This document shows positions 51,719 to 61,031 of a stretch of 64,000 nt of DNA, one piece after another (position 1 is the first letter of the stretch; each line of letters starts with the position of its first letter). Location: the NCBI GenBank assembly GCA_036503555.1, contig DASXWQ010000067.1, positions 1-64,000 of the forward strand. The letters are read 5' to 3'. The notes under the pieces were generated by a model that made no database searches, was not told the DNA's origin, and saw only the letters and a program-made list of their open reading frames with translations. Both the position numbers and the translations under genes were made by a program. The stretch comes from Actinocatenispora sp036503555 (GTDB lineage Bacteria > Actinomycetota > Actinomycetes > Mycobacteriales > Micromonosporaceae).

Positions 51719-52591
51719 TCAGGGCAGCTCGTGCCGGCGTACCCGGGTGCGGTAGGCGCTGGGCGACTGGCCGAACCGGCTGCGGAACTGCCGGCTGAAG
51801 TAGTACGGCGAGGAGAAGCCGACGTCGGCGGCGATCCGGCCGACCGGCCGGTCGGAGAACTCCAGCAGCGAAGCCGCCTTGCGCAGCCGCGTCGCGAGCA
51901 GGACGTTCACGATCGAGTCACCGACCTCGCGGCGGAACAGGTGCGACAGCCGCGACGGCGACAGTGCCACCTCACGCGCCAGGTCCTCGACCGTGACCTG
52001 CCGCGCCGGGTCGGCGACGATCCCGTCGAGTACGTGCTGCACGCGCGGGTCGGGCAGCCGCTTCTTGCGCTGCTCGTGCTCGACGACGGCGAGCAGCAGG
52101 ATCTCCTCGATCGCGTTGAGCGCCAGCTCGGTGGCGAACAACCCGGTCAGCTCGCGGGACGGCGCGATCAGCCGGCCCTGCGGAGCGTCCAGTGTGGACT
52201 GCATCGCGTTGCGGTGCACGCGTTCGAACGCGGCGACCGCCTCGGCCAGCCGCTCCCCGGCGAACCGGGTCAGGCTGAAGCCGGGCGCCACCTCCGGCAG
52301 CCGCAGCCAGGTGAACCACGCCGCCCGCGGCTGGAAGTGCGCCCACCAGTACCCCCACGGGCCGCCGGCCGGCGCGGCCCGGTAGTGCTGCACCGCGCCC
52401 GGCGCGATCACCACCAGATCACCCGGACCGGTGCCGACGTGCCGGCCGCCGGCCCAGTAGTCGGCGGCGTTCGTGACGGTGAGGCTGATCATCCAGTTCC
52501 GCGCACCGTGCTCGCGGTACACCGTGAACCCGGGCTTCTCGTCGAACCTGCCCGCGCACAACAGATCCGGCGCCGGAACCTCGGTGTACAC
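51719..52591 (-). CDS. AraC family regulator of the alpha-galactoside operon
   Basis: A 290-residue regulator. An N-terminal cupin-like sugar-binding domain (PGDLVVIAPGAVQHYRAA; WWAHFQPRAAWF) is followed by two AraC helix-turn-helix motifs: VTVEDLAREVALSPSRLSHL, then FRREVGDSIVNVLLATRLRK and PVGRIAADVGFSSPYYFSRQ with FRSRFGQSPSAYR. The GTG start at 52591 lies 10 nt after the GH36 stop on the same strand. It is placed to sense the imported sugar and activate transport and cleavage. Confidence 0.87.
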   Translation of the reverse strand: MYTEVPAPDLLCAGRFDEKPGFTVYREHGARNWMISLTVTNAADYWAGGRHVGTGPGDLVVIAPGAVQHYRAAPAGGPWGYWWAHFQPRAAWFTWLRLPEVAPGFSLTRFAGERLAEAVAAFERVHRNAMQSTLDAPQGRLIAPSRELTGLFATELALNAIEEILLLAVVEHEQRKKRLPDPRVQHVLDGIVADPARQVTVEDLAREVALSPSRLSHLFRREVGDSIVNVLLATRLRKAASLLEFSDRPVGRIAADVGFSSPYYFSRQFRSRFGQSPSAYRTRVRRHELP

Positions 52592-52601
52592 GGGCTGGAC
52601 T

Positions 52602-54398
52602 CTATGTGGTCGACGGTCGCACCGAAAGCTCCGCGAGCCCGGCCCGCGGCACGGCTAGGCGGTGCAGGCCGGCGGTGAGCCGATCCGGCTGTCCCGCAAC
52701 GGGTTCGCCGCAATGATCCCGCACCGTACGGATGACCACCTCGGTGTCCGGTGCGACCTCCACGACGATCCCGGCCGCCCCGGTCCCGTTGACCACCACG
52801 GCGTCCGGGCCGTCGGCCGCGGCGATCGGCACCGGCACCGCCGCGTACGCCGCGGCGATCACCCCGCTCGCCCCGCGCGAGCGCACCAGCGGGTACGCGA
52901 GGTCGGGGCGGGACGGCTCGATCGCCCCGCCGACCAACGTGTCGACGTGCGCCCGGTGGAACCCCAGCCAGTACGTGAGCATCCGCCGGTGCTCGTCCGG
53001 CAGCGCGGCCAGGTCCACCGACACCTGCGGCACGCTGAACAGGGCGCACAGCAACTGCTCCGCCGCGTACACGGCGGATTCGCCGGTGTTCCAGAGGATC
53101 GGGTCCGAGTGCACGACCCGGCCCGGCAGCAGCAACCGTACGTCGACGGTCCGGGTACGGTTGTCGACGATGTCCATCGGGCAGTCCGCCGCGCGGAACA
53201 GGTTGCCGAAGCGTTGCAGCGCCGGACCCGTGTAGTTCTGGCGGAACTCCAGCAGCACGTCCGGCCGGCGCAGCGCCAGCTCGTCGCGCAGCTCGGTCAG
53301 CCAGCGCACCACCGCCGACTCCACGTCCGGTACGTCCGCGCCCGCGCCGGCCGGCGGCGGATCGTCCACCAGCCAGGCGTCCAGGAAGTCGAGCTTGAAG
53401 CCGTCCACGCCCGCGGTGTCCAGCAGCCGCACGCACACCTCGGTCAGGTGGTCGCGCACCTCCGGGTACCGCGGGTCGAGGATGTCGGCGTCCTGCGCGG
53501 ACAGCGAGCCGAGGACGCGGTCGGCGAACCGGGCCCGCGCCGGGCTGCGCCGCCCCAGCAGCGACGGCGCCAGCCACAGCAGGTAGGTGACGCCCTCGCG
53601 GCGTACCCGGGCGACGTGGTCGGCGAGGACGCCCATCTTGCCGGTCGCCGTCTCCCACTCGCCGCAGTACCAGTAGCCGCGGGAGGTGTCGTCGGTCTGC
53701 CAGCCGTCGTCGACGATGATCGTCCGGAACCCCAACGCGTACGCCTGCTCCGCCGCCCGCTCGACCCGGTCGGCCGTCAGCTCCTGGTGCATCGCGTACC
53801 AGGTGCAGTAGGTCGGCATGCGCCCGGCGGGCGCGGCCGGCATCGGCGGCTCGGTGAAGAAACCGTCCCACCAGGTCGCGATGTCGGCGAGCGCCGTCCA
53901 GTACGCCACCGGGCGCCGGTCGATCCGCAGCACCACCTCGTACGCCTCGCCGGTCGGCACCGGAACCGTTGTGCTGCACCGGAACCGGGCCGACTCCTCG
54001 CGGATCCCCTCGCGTCGTACCTGGATCCGGCGGGACGTCTCGGACAGCGCCCAGCTCGCCACGTTCCGGTCGGCGGCGTCGACGAGGCTGCCCACCGGTA
54101 CCGAGCGGAGCAGGCTCACCGACCGCCGCGACGCCCACTCCGCCGGCATGTGCCGGCGCTGCGCCCAGTCCGGCTGCCAGTAGACGGTCGCGCCGTCCGT
54201 GCACAGGTCCCAGTCCAACGCCAGCGTCGCGGCCGCCGGCGGCGCCGTCACGTGCACCTCCAGTACGCCCGGCGCGGGTTCGACGACGTCGATGCCGGCC
54301 GGGCCGACGTCGGTCTCGGCGTGCAGTCGGATCCCTTGCAGGTCAAGCGAGTCCGACGGTGGAGCCGCGGTGGTCAGGGTGACCGGATCGGTGGGCAT
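52602..54398 (-). CDS. GH36 alpha-galactosidase
   Basis: A 598-residue glycoside hydrolase of family GH36. The nucleophile is Asp337 in VDGFKLDFLDA and the acid/base candidate is Asp405 in FRAADCPMDIVD; IIVDDGWQTDDTSRGYWYCG forms the substrate pocket. No signal peptide, so it acts in the cytoplasm on imported alpha-galactosides such as raffinose or melibiose. AAGGAC precedes the ATG at 54398. Neighbouring ABC genes support the role. Confidence 0.87.
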   Translation of the reverse strand: MPTDPVTLTTAAPPSDSLDLQGIRLHAETDVGPAGIDVVEPAPGVLEVHVTAPPAAATLALDWDLCTDGATVYWQPDWAQRRHMPAEWASRRSVSLLRSVPVGSLVDAADRNVASWALSETSRRIQVRREGIREESARFRCSTTVPVPTGEAYEVVLRIDRRPVAYWTALADIATWWDGFFTEPPMPAAPAGRMPTYCTWYAMHQELTADRVERAAEQAYALGFRTIIVDDGWQTDDTSRGYWYCGEWETATGKMGVLADHVARVRREGVTYLLWLAPSLLGRRSPARARFADRVLGSLSAQDADILDPRYPEVRDHLTEVCVRLLDTAGVDGFKLDFLDAWLVDDPPPAGAGADVPDVESAVVRWLTELRDELALRRPDVLLEFRQNYTGPALQRFGNLFRAADCPMDIVDNRTRTVDVRLLLPGRVVHSDPILWNTGESAVYAAEQLLCALFSVPQVSVDLAALPDEHRRMLTYWLGFHRAHVDTLVGGAIEPSRPDLAYPLVRSRGASGVIAAAYAAVPVPIAAADGPDAVVVNGTGAAGIVVEVAPDTEVVIRTVRDHCGEPVAGQPDRLTAGLHRLAVPRAGLAELSVRPSTT

Positions 54399-54458
54399 GC
54401 AGCACTGTCCTTGCTACTGGGCGACGAGCGTGGTGACCTGGCGCGGCCGGGGTACCGG

Positions 54459-55781
54459 CTACTGCGTGATGAGCTTGTTGAGCTCGGTGGCGAGCTTCTT
54501 CGTGGTCGGGCCGACCGGCTGGTCGCCCTGGAACATCGGCTTGAACGTGTTGTCGATCTTCAGCTCGGCGGCGTTCCAGATCGGCGTGACGGGCAGCAGC
54601 ACGGTCTTCCCGTCAGCCGCCTTCTCGAACGGCGTGAGGTCCTGCCCCTTCGCCTTCCAGTAGTCGTGGTACGTCGAGGCGACCGACTTGTTCGCCGGCC
54701 ACGCGTACCCGCCGGAGCCGATGATGCGTTGCGAGTCCGGGGATCCGAACCACTTGACGACCTCCCAGGCCGCCTTCTGGTTCTTGCTCGTCGCGGCCAT
54801 CGCGAACGACAGGCCGTTGACGTTGTTGACCGCGCCGAGCGGGCCGGACGGCAGGCTCGTGACGCCGACGCGGAAGTTCACCTTCGGCACGATGTACGGC
54901 AGGATCGCGTTGACACACGGGTACATCGCGATCTGCCCGCGGTTGAACAGGTCCAGCGCCACGCCGGCCGACGGCGGCGGCGACACGTGCCACTTGGTGA
55001 TGAGGTCGACCTGCCACTGCAACGCCTGCACGGCCTTCGGCTGGTCGAACGTGAACTTCCCGAACGGCTTGGACATGAAGGACCCGCCGTTCTGCGGGAT
55101 CCAGTTCACGTACTGCGTCTGGTTGTGGTTCTCCGCCATGAAGCCCCACTGCTTGACGTGCTTCGCGTCGAACCCCGCCTGGTCGGGCCGCTTTCCGTTG
55201 CGGTCCTTGGTGAGTTTGCGCGCCGTCTCCAGCAGCGACCCCGACCCGTCGGGCGCCCACGTCAGCTCCCCCGGCACCGGTACGCCGGCCGCCTTGAACA
55301 GGTCCGCGTTGTAGACCATGGCGGTGATGCCGAAGTCCGCCGGCATCCCGTACACGTGGCCCTCGTGCGTGTAGGTGGCGAGGACCTGCGGGTAGAACTG
55401 CTTGGTGTCGAGGGAGTCCTGCTTGATCAGCGGGTCGAAGTTGACCAGCACGCCCTGCTGAGCGAACTCCGGGAAGTACGACACGGTGTTCCAGAACAGG
55501 TCCGGGCCCTTGCCGGCGGCCAGCTCCGTGGTGAGCTTCGACCAGTACGCCTCCCACGGCATCTGCTCGATCTTCACCGTGATGTCGGGATGCTTGGCGT
55601 GGAACGCCGCCGCCGACTTCTTGTACCCGGGCAGCTGTTCCTCGTCCCAGATGCGGAAGACCACGGTGCCCTTGCCGCTGCCCTGCCCGCCGCCCGCGGC
55701 ACCGCCGCACGCGGCCAGCCCGGCCGCCGCGGCGCCACCGGCGACCGCGCCGAGCACGGTACGCCTGCGTATACCAGTCAT
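54459..55781 (-). CDS. ABC sugar-binding lipoprotein
   Basis: A 440-residue extracellular solute-binding protein (family 1). The N-terminus GIRRRTVLGAVAGGAAAAG ends in a lipobox LAAC (Cys25), and the adjacent arginines suggest Tat export. MPADFGITAMVYNADLFKAAG, NGLSFAMAATSKNQKAAWEV and WFGSPDSQRIIGSGGY are typical family stretches. It should capture the oligosaccharide later cleaved by the GH36 enzyme. Confidence 0.88.
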   Translation of the reverse strand: MTGIRRRTVLGAVAGGAAAAGLAACGGAAGGGQGSGKGTVVFRIWDEEQLPGYKKSAAAFHAKHPDITVKIEQMPWEAYWSKLTTELAAGKGPDLFWNTVSYFPEFAQQGVLVNFDPLIKQDSLDTKQFYPQVLATYTHEGHVYGMPADFGITAMVYNADLFKAAGVPVPGELTWAPDGSGSLLETARKLTKDRNGKRPDQAGFDAKHVKQWGFMAENHNQTQYVNWIPQNGGSFMSKPFGKFTFDQPKAVQALQWQVDLITKWHVSPPPSAGVALDLFNRGQIAMYPCVNAILPYIVPKVNFRVGVTSLPSGPLGAVNNVNGLSFAMAATSKNQKAAWEVVKWFGSPDSQRIIGSGGYAWPANKSVASTYHDYWKAKGQDLTPFEKAADGKTVLLPVTPIWNAAELKIDNTFKPMFQGDQPVGPTTKKLATELNKLITQ

Positions 55782-55815
55782 GAAGCCACTCCTAGTGTCT
55801 ACAGTGGATGGTCGG

Positions 55816-56655
55816 TCACTTCAGGCCGCTCAGTGCCACCGAACGCACGATCGACCGCTGGAAGAGCAGGAACACCACGATCAGCGGTACCAGCGCCACG
55901 AAGCTCCCGGCCATCATCAGGTTGTAGTCGGCGCCCAGGTTCCCTTGCAGGGAGGCGATCCCGACCGTCACGACCTTCGTACCGTCGCCGCTGGTGATGA
56001 TCAGCGGCCAGAGGAAGTTGTGCCACGCGAACACCACGGTCAGGATGCTCAACGTGCCGAGGATCGGCTTGCTCAGCGGCAGGATCACCCGGGTCAGGGT
56101 GGCCAGCACGCCGGCGCCGTCGATGCGCGCCGCGTCCTCCAGATCCTTCGGCAGCGTCTGGAAGAACTGCCGCATCAGGAAGATCCCGTACGGCGAGCCG
56201 AACACGTACGGCGCGACCAGACCCATCCAGGTGTCCACCCAGCCGATCTGCCGCATGATCAGGTACAGCGGGATCATCGTCACGACGTTCGGCACCATCA
56301 GGGTCGCCACGTAGGCCCAGAACAGCACCTCCCGCCCGGGGAAGGTCATCCGGGCGAACGCGTACGCCGCGAGCGTCGTGAACACCAGCTGCCCGACCGT
56401 CAGGATCACCGCCAGCAGCACCGTGTGCCACAGGTACGCCGGAAACGCGACGTTGGCGATGGATCCGTTGAACAGCTTGGTGTAGTTCCCCAGCGTGCCC
56501 GGGATCGCCGGCAGCCACGGGGATGTGGCGTTCAGCTGCCGCCCGGTCTTGAGCGACGTGAACACCACCATCAGGTACGGGAAGACGCAGACGAACGCGC
56601 CGACCCCGAGCACCACGTACAGGATGGTGTTGCGAAGCCACCTCACCGACACCAT
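55816..56655 (-). CDS. ABC sugar permease, MalG-like
   Basis: A 279-residue inner-membrane permease with about six helices. The EAA loop that contacts the ATPase is visible as FFQTLPKDLEDAARIDGAGV, then TRVILPLSKPILGTLSIL. It begins 3 nt after the MalF-like gene stops and precedes the binding protein gene, so it belongs to the same operon. Confidence 0.9.
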   Translation of the reverse strand: MVSVRWLRNTILYVVLGVGAFVCVFPYLMVVFTSLKTGRQLNATSPWLPAIPGTLGNYTKLFNGSIANVAFPAYLWHTVLLAVILTVGQLVFTTLAAYAFARMTFPGREVLFWAYVATLMVPNVVTMIPLYLIMRQIGWVDTWMGLVAPYVFGSPYGIFLMRQFFQTLPKDLEDAARIDGAGVLATLTRVILPLSKPILGTLSILTVVFAWHNFLWPLIITSGDGTKVVTVGIASLQGNLGADYNLMMAGSFVALVPLIVVFLLFQRSIVRSVALSGLK

Positions 56656-56658
56656 CTC

Positions 56659-57609
56659 CTAGCTGTAGTCGTACGTGGTGCGCTTGCGGAAGTAGAGGAC
56701 CTGGGCGAGCGTCAGCACCAGCAGCAGGGCGAACAGCAGCATCGCCAGCGCCGAGGCGTACCCGTCGTCGAACAGCTGGAACGCGGTCTGGTAGATCGTG
56801 AAGTTGAGCACCGACGTCGCGTCGCCGGGGCCGCCCTTCGTCATCGCGTACACGGTGTCGAACACCTGGAACGACCCGATGACGCTGGTGACCAGCACGA
56901 AGAACATGGTCGGCCGGAGCAGCGGCAGGGTGATCGCGAAGAACTGCTGCACCGGCCCGGCACCGTCCAGCCGGGCCGCCTCGTACAGCGGCTCCGGGAT
57001 GCCCTGGAGCCCGGCCAGGAAGAACAGCATCGTGTAGCCGACGCCGCTCCACACGCCGACCGCCGCCGTCGACGGCAGCGCCAGCGCGCCGGATCCCAGC
57101 CAGTTCACCGGATCCACGCCGAACAGGCCCAGGAACGAGTCCAGCGCCCCGTTCTGCGTGTCGAAGATCCACTTCCAGACGACGCCCATCACGACCGGCG
57201 TCGCCATCCACGGGATCACGAACAGCGCCCGCAGCACGCGGATCCCGCGCAGCTTCGTGTTCAGCAGCAGCGCCAGCACCAACGCCAGGATCGTTTGCGT
57301 CGGGATCGTCATGAGCACGTAGAACACGGTCACCGCGACCGAGTGCCAGACGTTCCCGTCACCGGCCATCCGGCGGTAGTTGGCCAACCCGACGAACTGC
57401 GGCGCGGCCAGCAGGTTCCACTTGAACAGGCTGATCACCGCGACGATGACCACCGGCGCCAGCAGGAACGCCAACACCCCGAACAGGCTCGGCCCGAGGA
57501 AGACGTACGCGGTGAGCGCGTCCCGCACGCGGCGGCCCCGGCCGGCCCGGCGTACCGGTGCCCGGGCGTCCCGGTCGGCGACCGCCGGCTCGGCGACGGC
57601 AACCGGCAT
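56659..57609 (-). CDS. ABC sugar permease, MalF-like
   Basis: A 316-residue permease, first gene of the operon, with about six helices (for example FLGPSLFGVLAFLLAPVVIV). The EAA loop is LQGIPEPLYEAARLDGAGPV, then QQFFAITLPLLRPTMFFVLV. The ATG at 57609 follows GGGAGG. No ABC ATPase gene is present; in actinobacteria such importers commonly share a distant MsiK-type ATPase. Confidence 0.9.
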   Translation of the reverse strand: MPVAVAEPAVADRDARAPVRRAGRGRRVRDALTAYVFLGPSLFGVLAFLLAPVVIVAVISLFKWNLLAAPQFVGLANYRRMAGDGNVWHSVAVTVFYVLMTIPTQTILALVLALLLNTKLRGIRVLRALFVIPWMATPVVMGVVWKWIFDTQNGALDSFLGLFGVDPVNWLGSGALALPSTAAVGVWSGVGYTMLFFLAGLQGIPEPLYEAARLDGAGPVQQFFAITLPLLRPTMFFVLVTSVIGSFQVFDTVYAMTKGGPGDATSVLNFTIYQTAFQLFDDGYASALAMLLFALLLVLTLAQVLYFRKRTTYDYS

Positions 57610-57786
57610 CGTCACCACCTCCCTCAGGTACGCGGCGAATGCACGCGACTGTCCCGCCTGCGCCCCGTGCGACCCGTACGAACCGGGCCGACCCACCCCG
57701 GTGAACCCGGGTGTGCCTGGGCGTTTGATCTCCCGAGGTTAGGTTCGCCACCGACGTTCAGACATAGCGGTGACTGCCGCGAATTT

Positions 57787-57804
57787 GCACGATCCTGCTC
57801 GTGC
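57787..57804. promoter_or_regulatory. Inverted repeat in the operon's 5' region
   Basis: GCACGA-N6-TCGTGC lies between the divergent MalF-like and CGNR genes. The remaining 57610-57897 DNA contains no gene and should hold the operon promoter. Whether the repeat is a regulator site is not clear. Confidence 0.35.
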
Positions 57805-57897
57805 CGGAGCCCCACGGCACCGCTGATCTTGCCCTCCGGTAAGCCACTCTTACCGCGCGCGGTGGTTACGGGGCGGAACGTTGACTACGGTGGTCTC

Positions 57898-58422
57898 GTG
57901 GACTTCGACGCGTACGCACAGACGGCGGTCAACCTGGCCAACCTGCCGCAGGAGCTGCCGATCGACGCCGAGACCGTCTTCGGCGAGGACAGCCACGCCG
58001 CCGCGGAGGCGACCGAGAAGGATCTCGCCGCGCTGCGGCGCGCCGGCCGCAAGCTCCGGCACGTCTTCGAGATGGGTGCCGCCGGCGCCGACGCCGACGT
58101 CGTCACCGAGCTGAACGCGCTGCTCGTCGCGTACCCGGTGCAGCCGCGCATCTCCGGTCACGACGCGAGCGACTGGCACATGCACGCCACGAGCCGCGGC
58201 GCCGGCATAGGCGCGGAGTACGTCGCGGCGGCCGTGTGGGGACTGTCGGTCTGGCTGTGCGAGCACGGCAGCGACAGGTTCGGGGTGTGCGCCGACGAGC
58301 ACTGCCGCAACGTCTACCTCGACACCTCGTCCAACAACTGCCGCCGCTTCTGCTCCGAACGCTGCGCGACCCGCTCCCACGTCGCCGCGCACCGCGCCCG
58401 CAAACGCGCCGCCCTGGCCTGA
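57898..58422 (+). CDS. CGNR zinc-finger protein (ABATE type)
   Basis: A 174-residue protein with an N-terminal helical ABATE-like domain and a C-terminal CGNR zinc finger: FGVCADEHCRNVYLDTSSNN, then CRRFCSERCATRSHVAAHRA, with four metal-ligand cysteines and N-R-x-x-F-C-S. These are probable DNA-binding regulators. TACGGT lies 6 nt before the GTG at 57898, a likely leaderless start. Divergent from the sugar ABC operon. Confidence 0.85.
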   Translation: MDFDAYAQTAVNLANLPQELPIDAETVFGEDSHAAAEATEKDLAALRRAGRKLRHVFEMGAAGADADVVTELNALLVAYPVQPRISGHDASDWHMHATSRGAGIGAEYVAAAVWGLSVWLCEHGSDRFGVCADEHCRNVYLDTSSNNCRRFCSERCATRSHVAAHRARKRAALA

Positions 58423-58439
58423 GACGACCCGGGCGCGGG

Positions 58440-59144
58440 TCAGCCGGCGGCGCGCTCGGCGGTCAGCTCGTCGATCAGGCCGTACAGCTCGTCCGCGGAC
58501 ACCACCTGGCGCTCCGAGTCGGCGAGGTTCGCCCGGCCCTCCTTGGTGTACACCGGCGGGTAGAGCGACAGCAGCCGGTCCGACGGTACGCCCGCCGTCT
58601 CCGCCTCCCAGCCCGGCCAGCGCAGGTCGTGGTAGAAGTCCGCGACCGCGCCGCCCAGCATCAGCGACAGCCAGTCCCGGTACGTCCACTCCAGCGGCTC
58701 CCACCGCAACGAGTCCGGCCCCAGATAGCAGATCTCGCCCGGCTTCCCCGGCAGCACCACTGCCTCGTCGGCCGCCAGGTCACGGCCCCGGATCACGTAC
58801 CGCCCGCCGAGCACGTCGGCGCCGACCAGCAGGTATCCGCTCGCCTCCGGGTCCGGGTTGACGGTCGCCAGGTCGGGCAGCCGGCGCGCGGGGCTGCCCC
58901 CGCCGTACACCCGGAGCCAGCCGTGGTCGACGAGCGCACCGCCGGTGTGCATGGCCATCGCGCCCAGCCAGCTGTCCACGGTCGCGCCGGTACGCCGCAG
59001 GCACTCCTCGCCGGCGCCCGGGTCGACGGGTAAGACCTCGATCGACACCGCGCTCTCCGACAGGGTGCCGGAAACCTCCGGCCACGCCGGGCTGCCTTGC
59101 ATGACCAGGTCGCGGCGCGGCCTGGCCCGTCCGGTTGCCGCCAT
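58440..59144 (-). CDS. DUF2625 family protein
   Basis: A 234-residue protein whose core WLGAMAMHTGGALVDHGWLR and VYGGGSPARRLPDLATVN fits DUF2625, followed by GYLLVGADVLGGRYVIRG and WEPLEWTYRDWLSLMLGG. Function unknown; no transmembrane or signal segment. The ATG at 59144 lies 2 nt past the isomerase stop, so it is cotranscribed. Confidence 0.7.
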   Translation of the reverse strand: MAATGRARPRRDLVMQGSPAWPEVSGTLSESAVSIEVLPVDPGAGEECLRRTGATVDSWLGAMAMHTGGALVDHGWLRVYGGGSPARRLPDLATVNPDPEASGYLLVGADVLGGRYVIRGRDLAADEAVVLPGKPGEICYLGPDSLRWEPLEWTYRDWLSLMLGGAVADFYHDLRWPGWEAETAGVPSDRLLSLYPPVYTKEGRANLADSERQVVSADELYGLIDELTAERAAG

Positions 59145-59146
59145 CG

Positions 59147-59974
59147 TCAAACGTCCACTGTCGAAGAAACGGTCAGGTGTCCACGGGCGAAGGCCAGCGT
59201 CTCCGCGAGCGCCGCCTCCCGATCCGCCCGGTTCATCTTGCGGGTCGTCACCTCGACGCCCACCGACTGCAGGTGGCCGTCCGCGGCCACCTTCTGCAGC
59301 ACCTCGGCGCACGGCATGTCGCCGTGCCCGGGCACCAGGTGCTCGTCGCGCCCGGCCGTACGCCCGTCGCCGAGGTGCAGGTGCGTGAGGTTAGCGCCCA
59401 TCCGCTCGGCCATCGCCAGCGGGTCCGTACCGGACGCGGCGCAGTGCGAGATGTCGAGCGTGTAGTCGTCGAAGCCGGCCGCCACCGTCGGGTCCCAGTC
59501 CGGCGAGTACGGCACGAACCTCCGGCCGGCCATCTTCACCCAGTACATGTTCTCCACGGCGAGGCGGACGGCGCGGTGCTCGGCACGCAGCCGTCGTACG
59601 CCCTCGCCGAAGGTCCGGGCATACTCCCGCTGCCAGAAGAACGGCGGGTGCAGGATCACCGTGCCCGCGTTCAGCTCCTCGGCCATGACGATCGCGCGGC
59701 GGAGTCGCTCCCACGGGTCGGGGCTCCACACCCGCTGCGTCATCAGCAGGCACGGCGCGTGCACCGTGCCGATCGGGATGTTGTAGTGCTCGGCCAGACC
59801 GCGCAGCGCGCCCGGGTCCTGGCTGACCGCGTCGGTCCACACCATGACCTCGATGCCGTCGTACCCCAGCTTGGCGGCGAGTTCGAACGCGACCGAGGTC
59901 GGCTCGGGGTAGACCGCCGATGTCGACAGCAGGACCGGAACCGGGTGCCGACTGCGGTGGGAGTCGGATGTCAC
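59147..59974 (-). CDS. Sugar phosphate isomerase/epimerase, TIM barrel (Rv0498 type)
   Basis: A 275-residue xylose-isomerase-like TIM-barrel protein (AP endonuclease family 2). FELAAKLGYDGIEVMVW, GTVHAPCLL, NMYWVKMAGR, DYTLDISHCAASG and LTHLHLGDG show the conserved metal-site His, Asp and Glu. Substrate unknown. TACGCT lies 6 nt before the GTG at 59974, a probable leaderless start. Confidence 0.83.
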   Translation of the reverse strand: MTSDSHRSRHPVPVLLSTSAVYPEPTSVAFELAAKLGYDGIEVMVWTDAVSQDPGALRGLAEHYNIPIGTVHAPCLLMTQRVWSPDPWERLRRAIVMAEELNAGTVILHPPFFWQREYARTFGEGVRRLRAEHRAVRLAVENMYWVKMAGRRFVPYSPDWDPTVAAGFDDYTLDISHCAASGTDPLAMAERMGANLTHLHLGDGRTAGRDEHLVPGHGDMPCAEVLQKVAADGHLQSVGVEVTTRKMNRADREAALAETLAFARGHLTVSSTVDV

Positions 59975-60066
59975 CTGTACAGCGTAATCGGCCGAGCGGA
60001 TCCCGGCATCATGACCCCAGGTACACAGATCACCGCAAAGAGCGACTTAGCGTGTCGAGGGTGCGG

Positions 60067-60996
60067 TCAGGCGCCGTGCAACCAGTCCAGCCGGCGCAGG
60101 ATGACACCCTCACGCAGCGCCCACGGGCAGATGTCGACCCGGGACAGGTCCAGCCGGCGCAGCGTCTGCTCCGCCACCACACCACCCGCCAGGAGCTGGT
60201 GCGCGCGCGCCGGGCTCACCCCGTCCAGCTCGGCCAGCCCCGCCGACGGGATCCGCCGGACGAACCCCAGCACCTGGTGCAGCCCGGTACGCGTCAACGT
60301 CCGCGGCGTCCACACGCCCGCGCCCGACGGCGCCGCGCCGGACAGCCGGGCCAGGCTCCGGAACGTCTTCGACGTCGCCACCGCCCGGTCCGGCCGTACG
60401 TCGCCGAGCTGCTCGGCCAGTCCGTCCAGCGTCTTCCGCACGTACTCGGTGAGCGCGGCCAGCTCCTCCGCGGGAGGCGGGTCGGCCGTCAGCCACTCGC
60501 GGGTCAGCCGGCCCGCGCCCAGCGGTACGGACAGGGCAAGGTCCGGCGACTCGTCGATGCCGTGCGCGACCTCCAGCGAGCCGCCGCCGATGTCCAGCAC
60601 CAGCAACCGGCCCGCCGACCAGCCGAACCACCGCCGCACCGCGAAGAACGTCAGCCGCGCCTCGTCCGCGCCGGACAGCACCTGGAGATCGACGCCGGCC
60701 TCGGCGTGGACCCGGCCCAGGACGGCGGACACGTTCGTCGCGTCCCGTACCGCCGAGGTGGCGAACGCCAGCAGGTCGTCGGTGCCGATCCGGTCGGCCT
60801 CCGCCTTCGCCTCGCGCACCGCCTCGACCAGCTGGTCGGCGCCCGCGGCGTCGAGCGTGCCGTCCGGGCCGATCCGCTCGGCCAGCCGCAGCGTCGACTT
60901 CACCGAGCTCACCGGCCACGGGTGGGCACCCTGGTGCGCGTCCACCACCAGCAGGTGCACGGTGTTGGACCCCACGTCGATCACGCCGAGCCGCAT
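60067..60996 (-). CDS. Ppx/GppA phosphatase family protein (Rv0496 type)
   Basis: A 309-residue member of the exopolyphosphatase/pppGpp phosphohydrolase family (actin-like ATPase fold). MRLGVIDVGSNTVHLLVVD is the first phosphate loop and LLVLDIGGGSLEVAHG (about 133-148) the second; AFATSAVRDATN is typical. Relatives degrade short polyphosphate chains. TAGTGT lies 8 nt before the ATG at 60996, suggesting a leaderless start. Near the phosphate-type two-component system, as in M. tuberculosis. Confidence 0.87.
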   Translation of the reverse strand: MRLGVIDVGSNTVHLLVVDAHQGAHPWPVSSVKSTLRLAERIGPDGTLDAAGADQLVEAVREAKAEADRIGTDDLLAFATSAVRDATNVSAVLGRVHAEAGVDLQVLSGADEARLTFFAVRRWFGWSAGRLLVLDIGGGSLEVAHGIDESPDLALSVPLGAGRLTREWLTADPPPAEELAALTEYVRKTLDGLAEQLGDVRPDRAVATSKTFRSLARLSGAAPSGAGVWTPRTLTRTGLHQVLGFVRRIPSAGLAELDGVSPARAHQLLAGGVVAEQTLRRLDLSRVDICPWALREGVILRRLDWLHGA

Positions 60997-61031
60997 ACCC
61001 GCAGACACTAGCGTCCCGGGCGCACCGCGAC

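Noticed and set aside
52662..55997. An 1,111-codon plus-strand frame
   Set aside because: Antisense to GH36 and ABC genes, which have full motifs.
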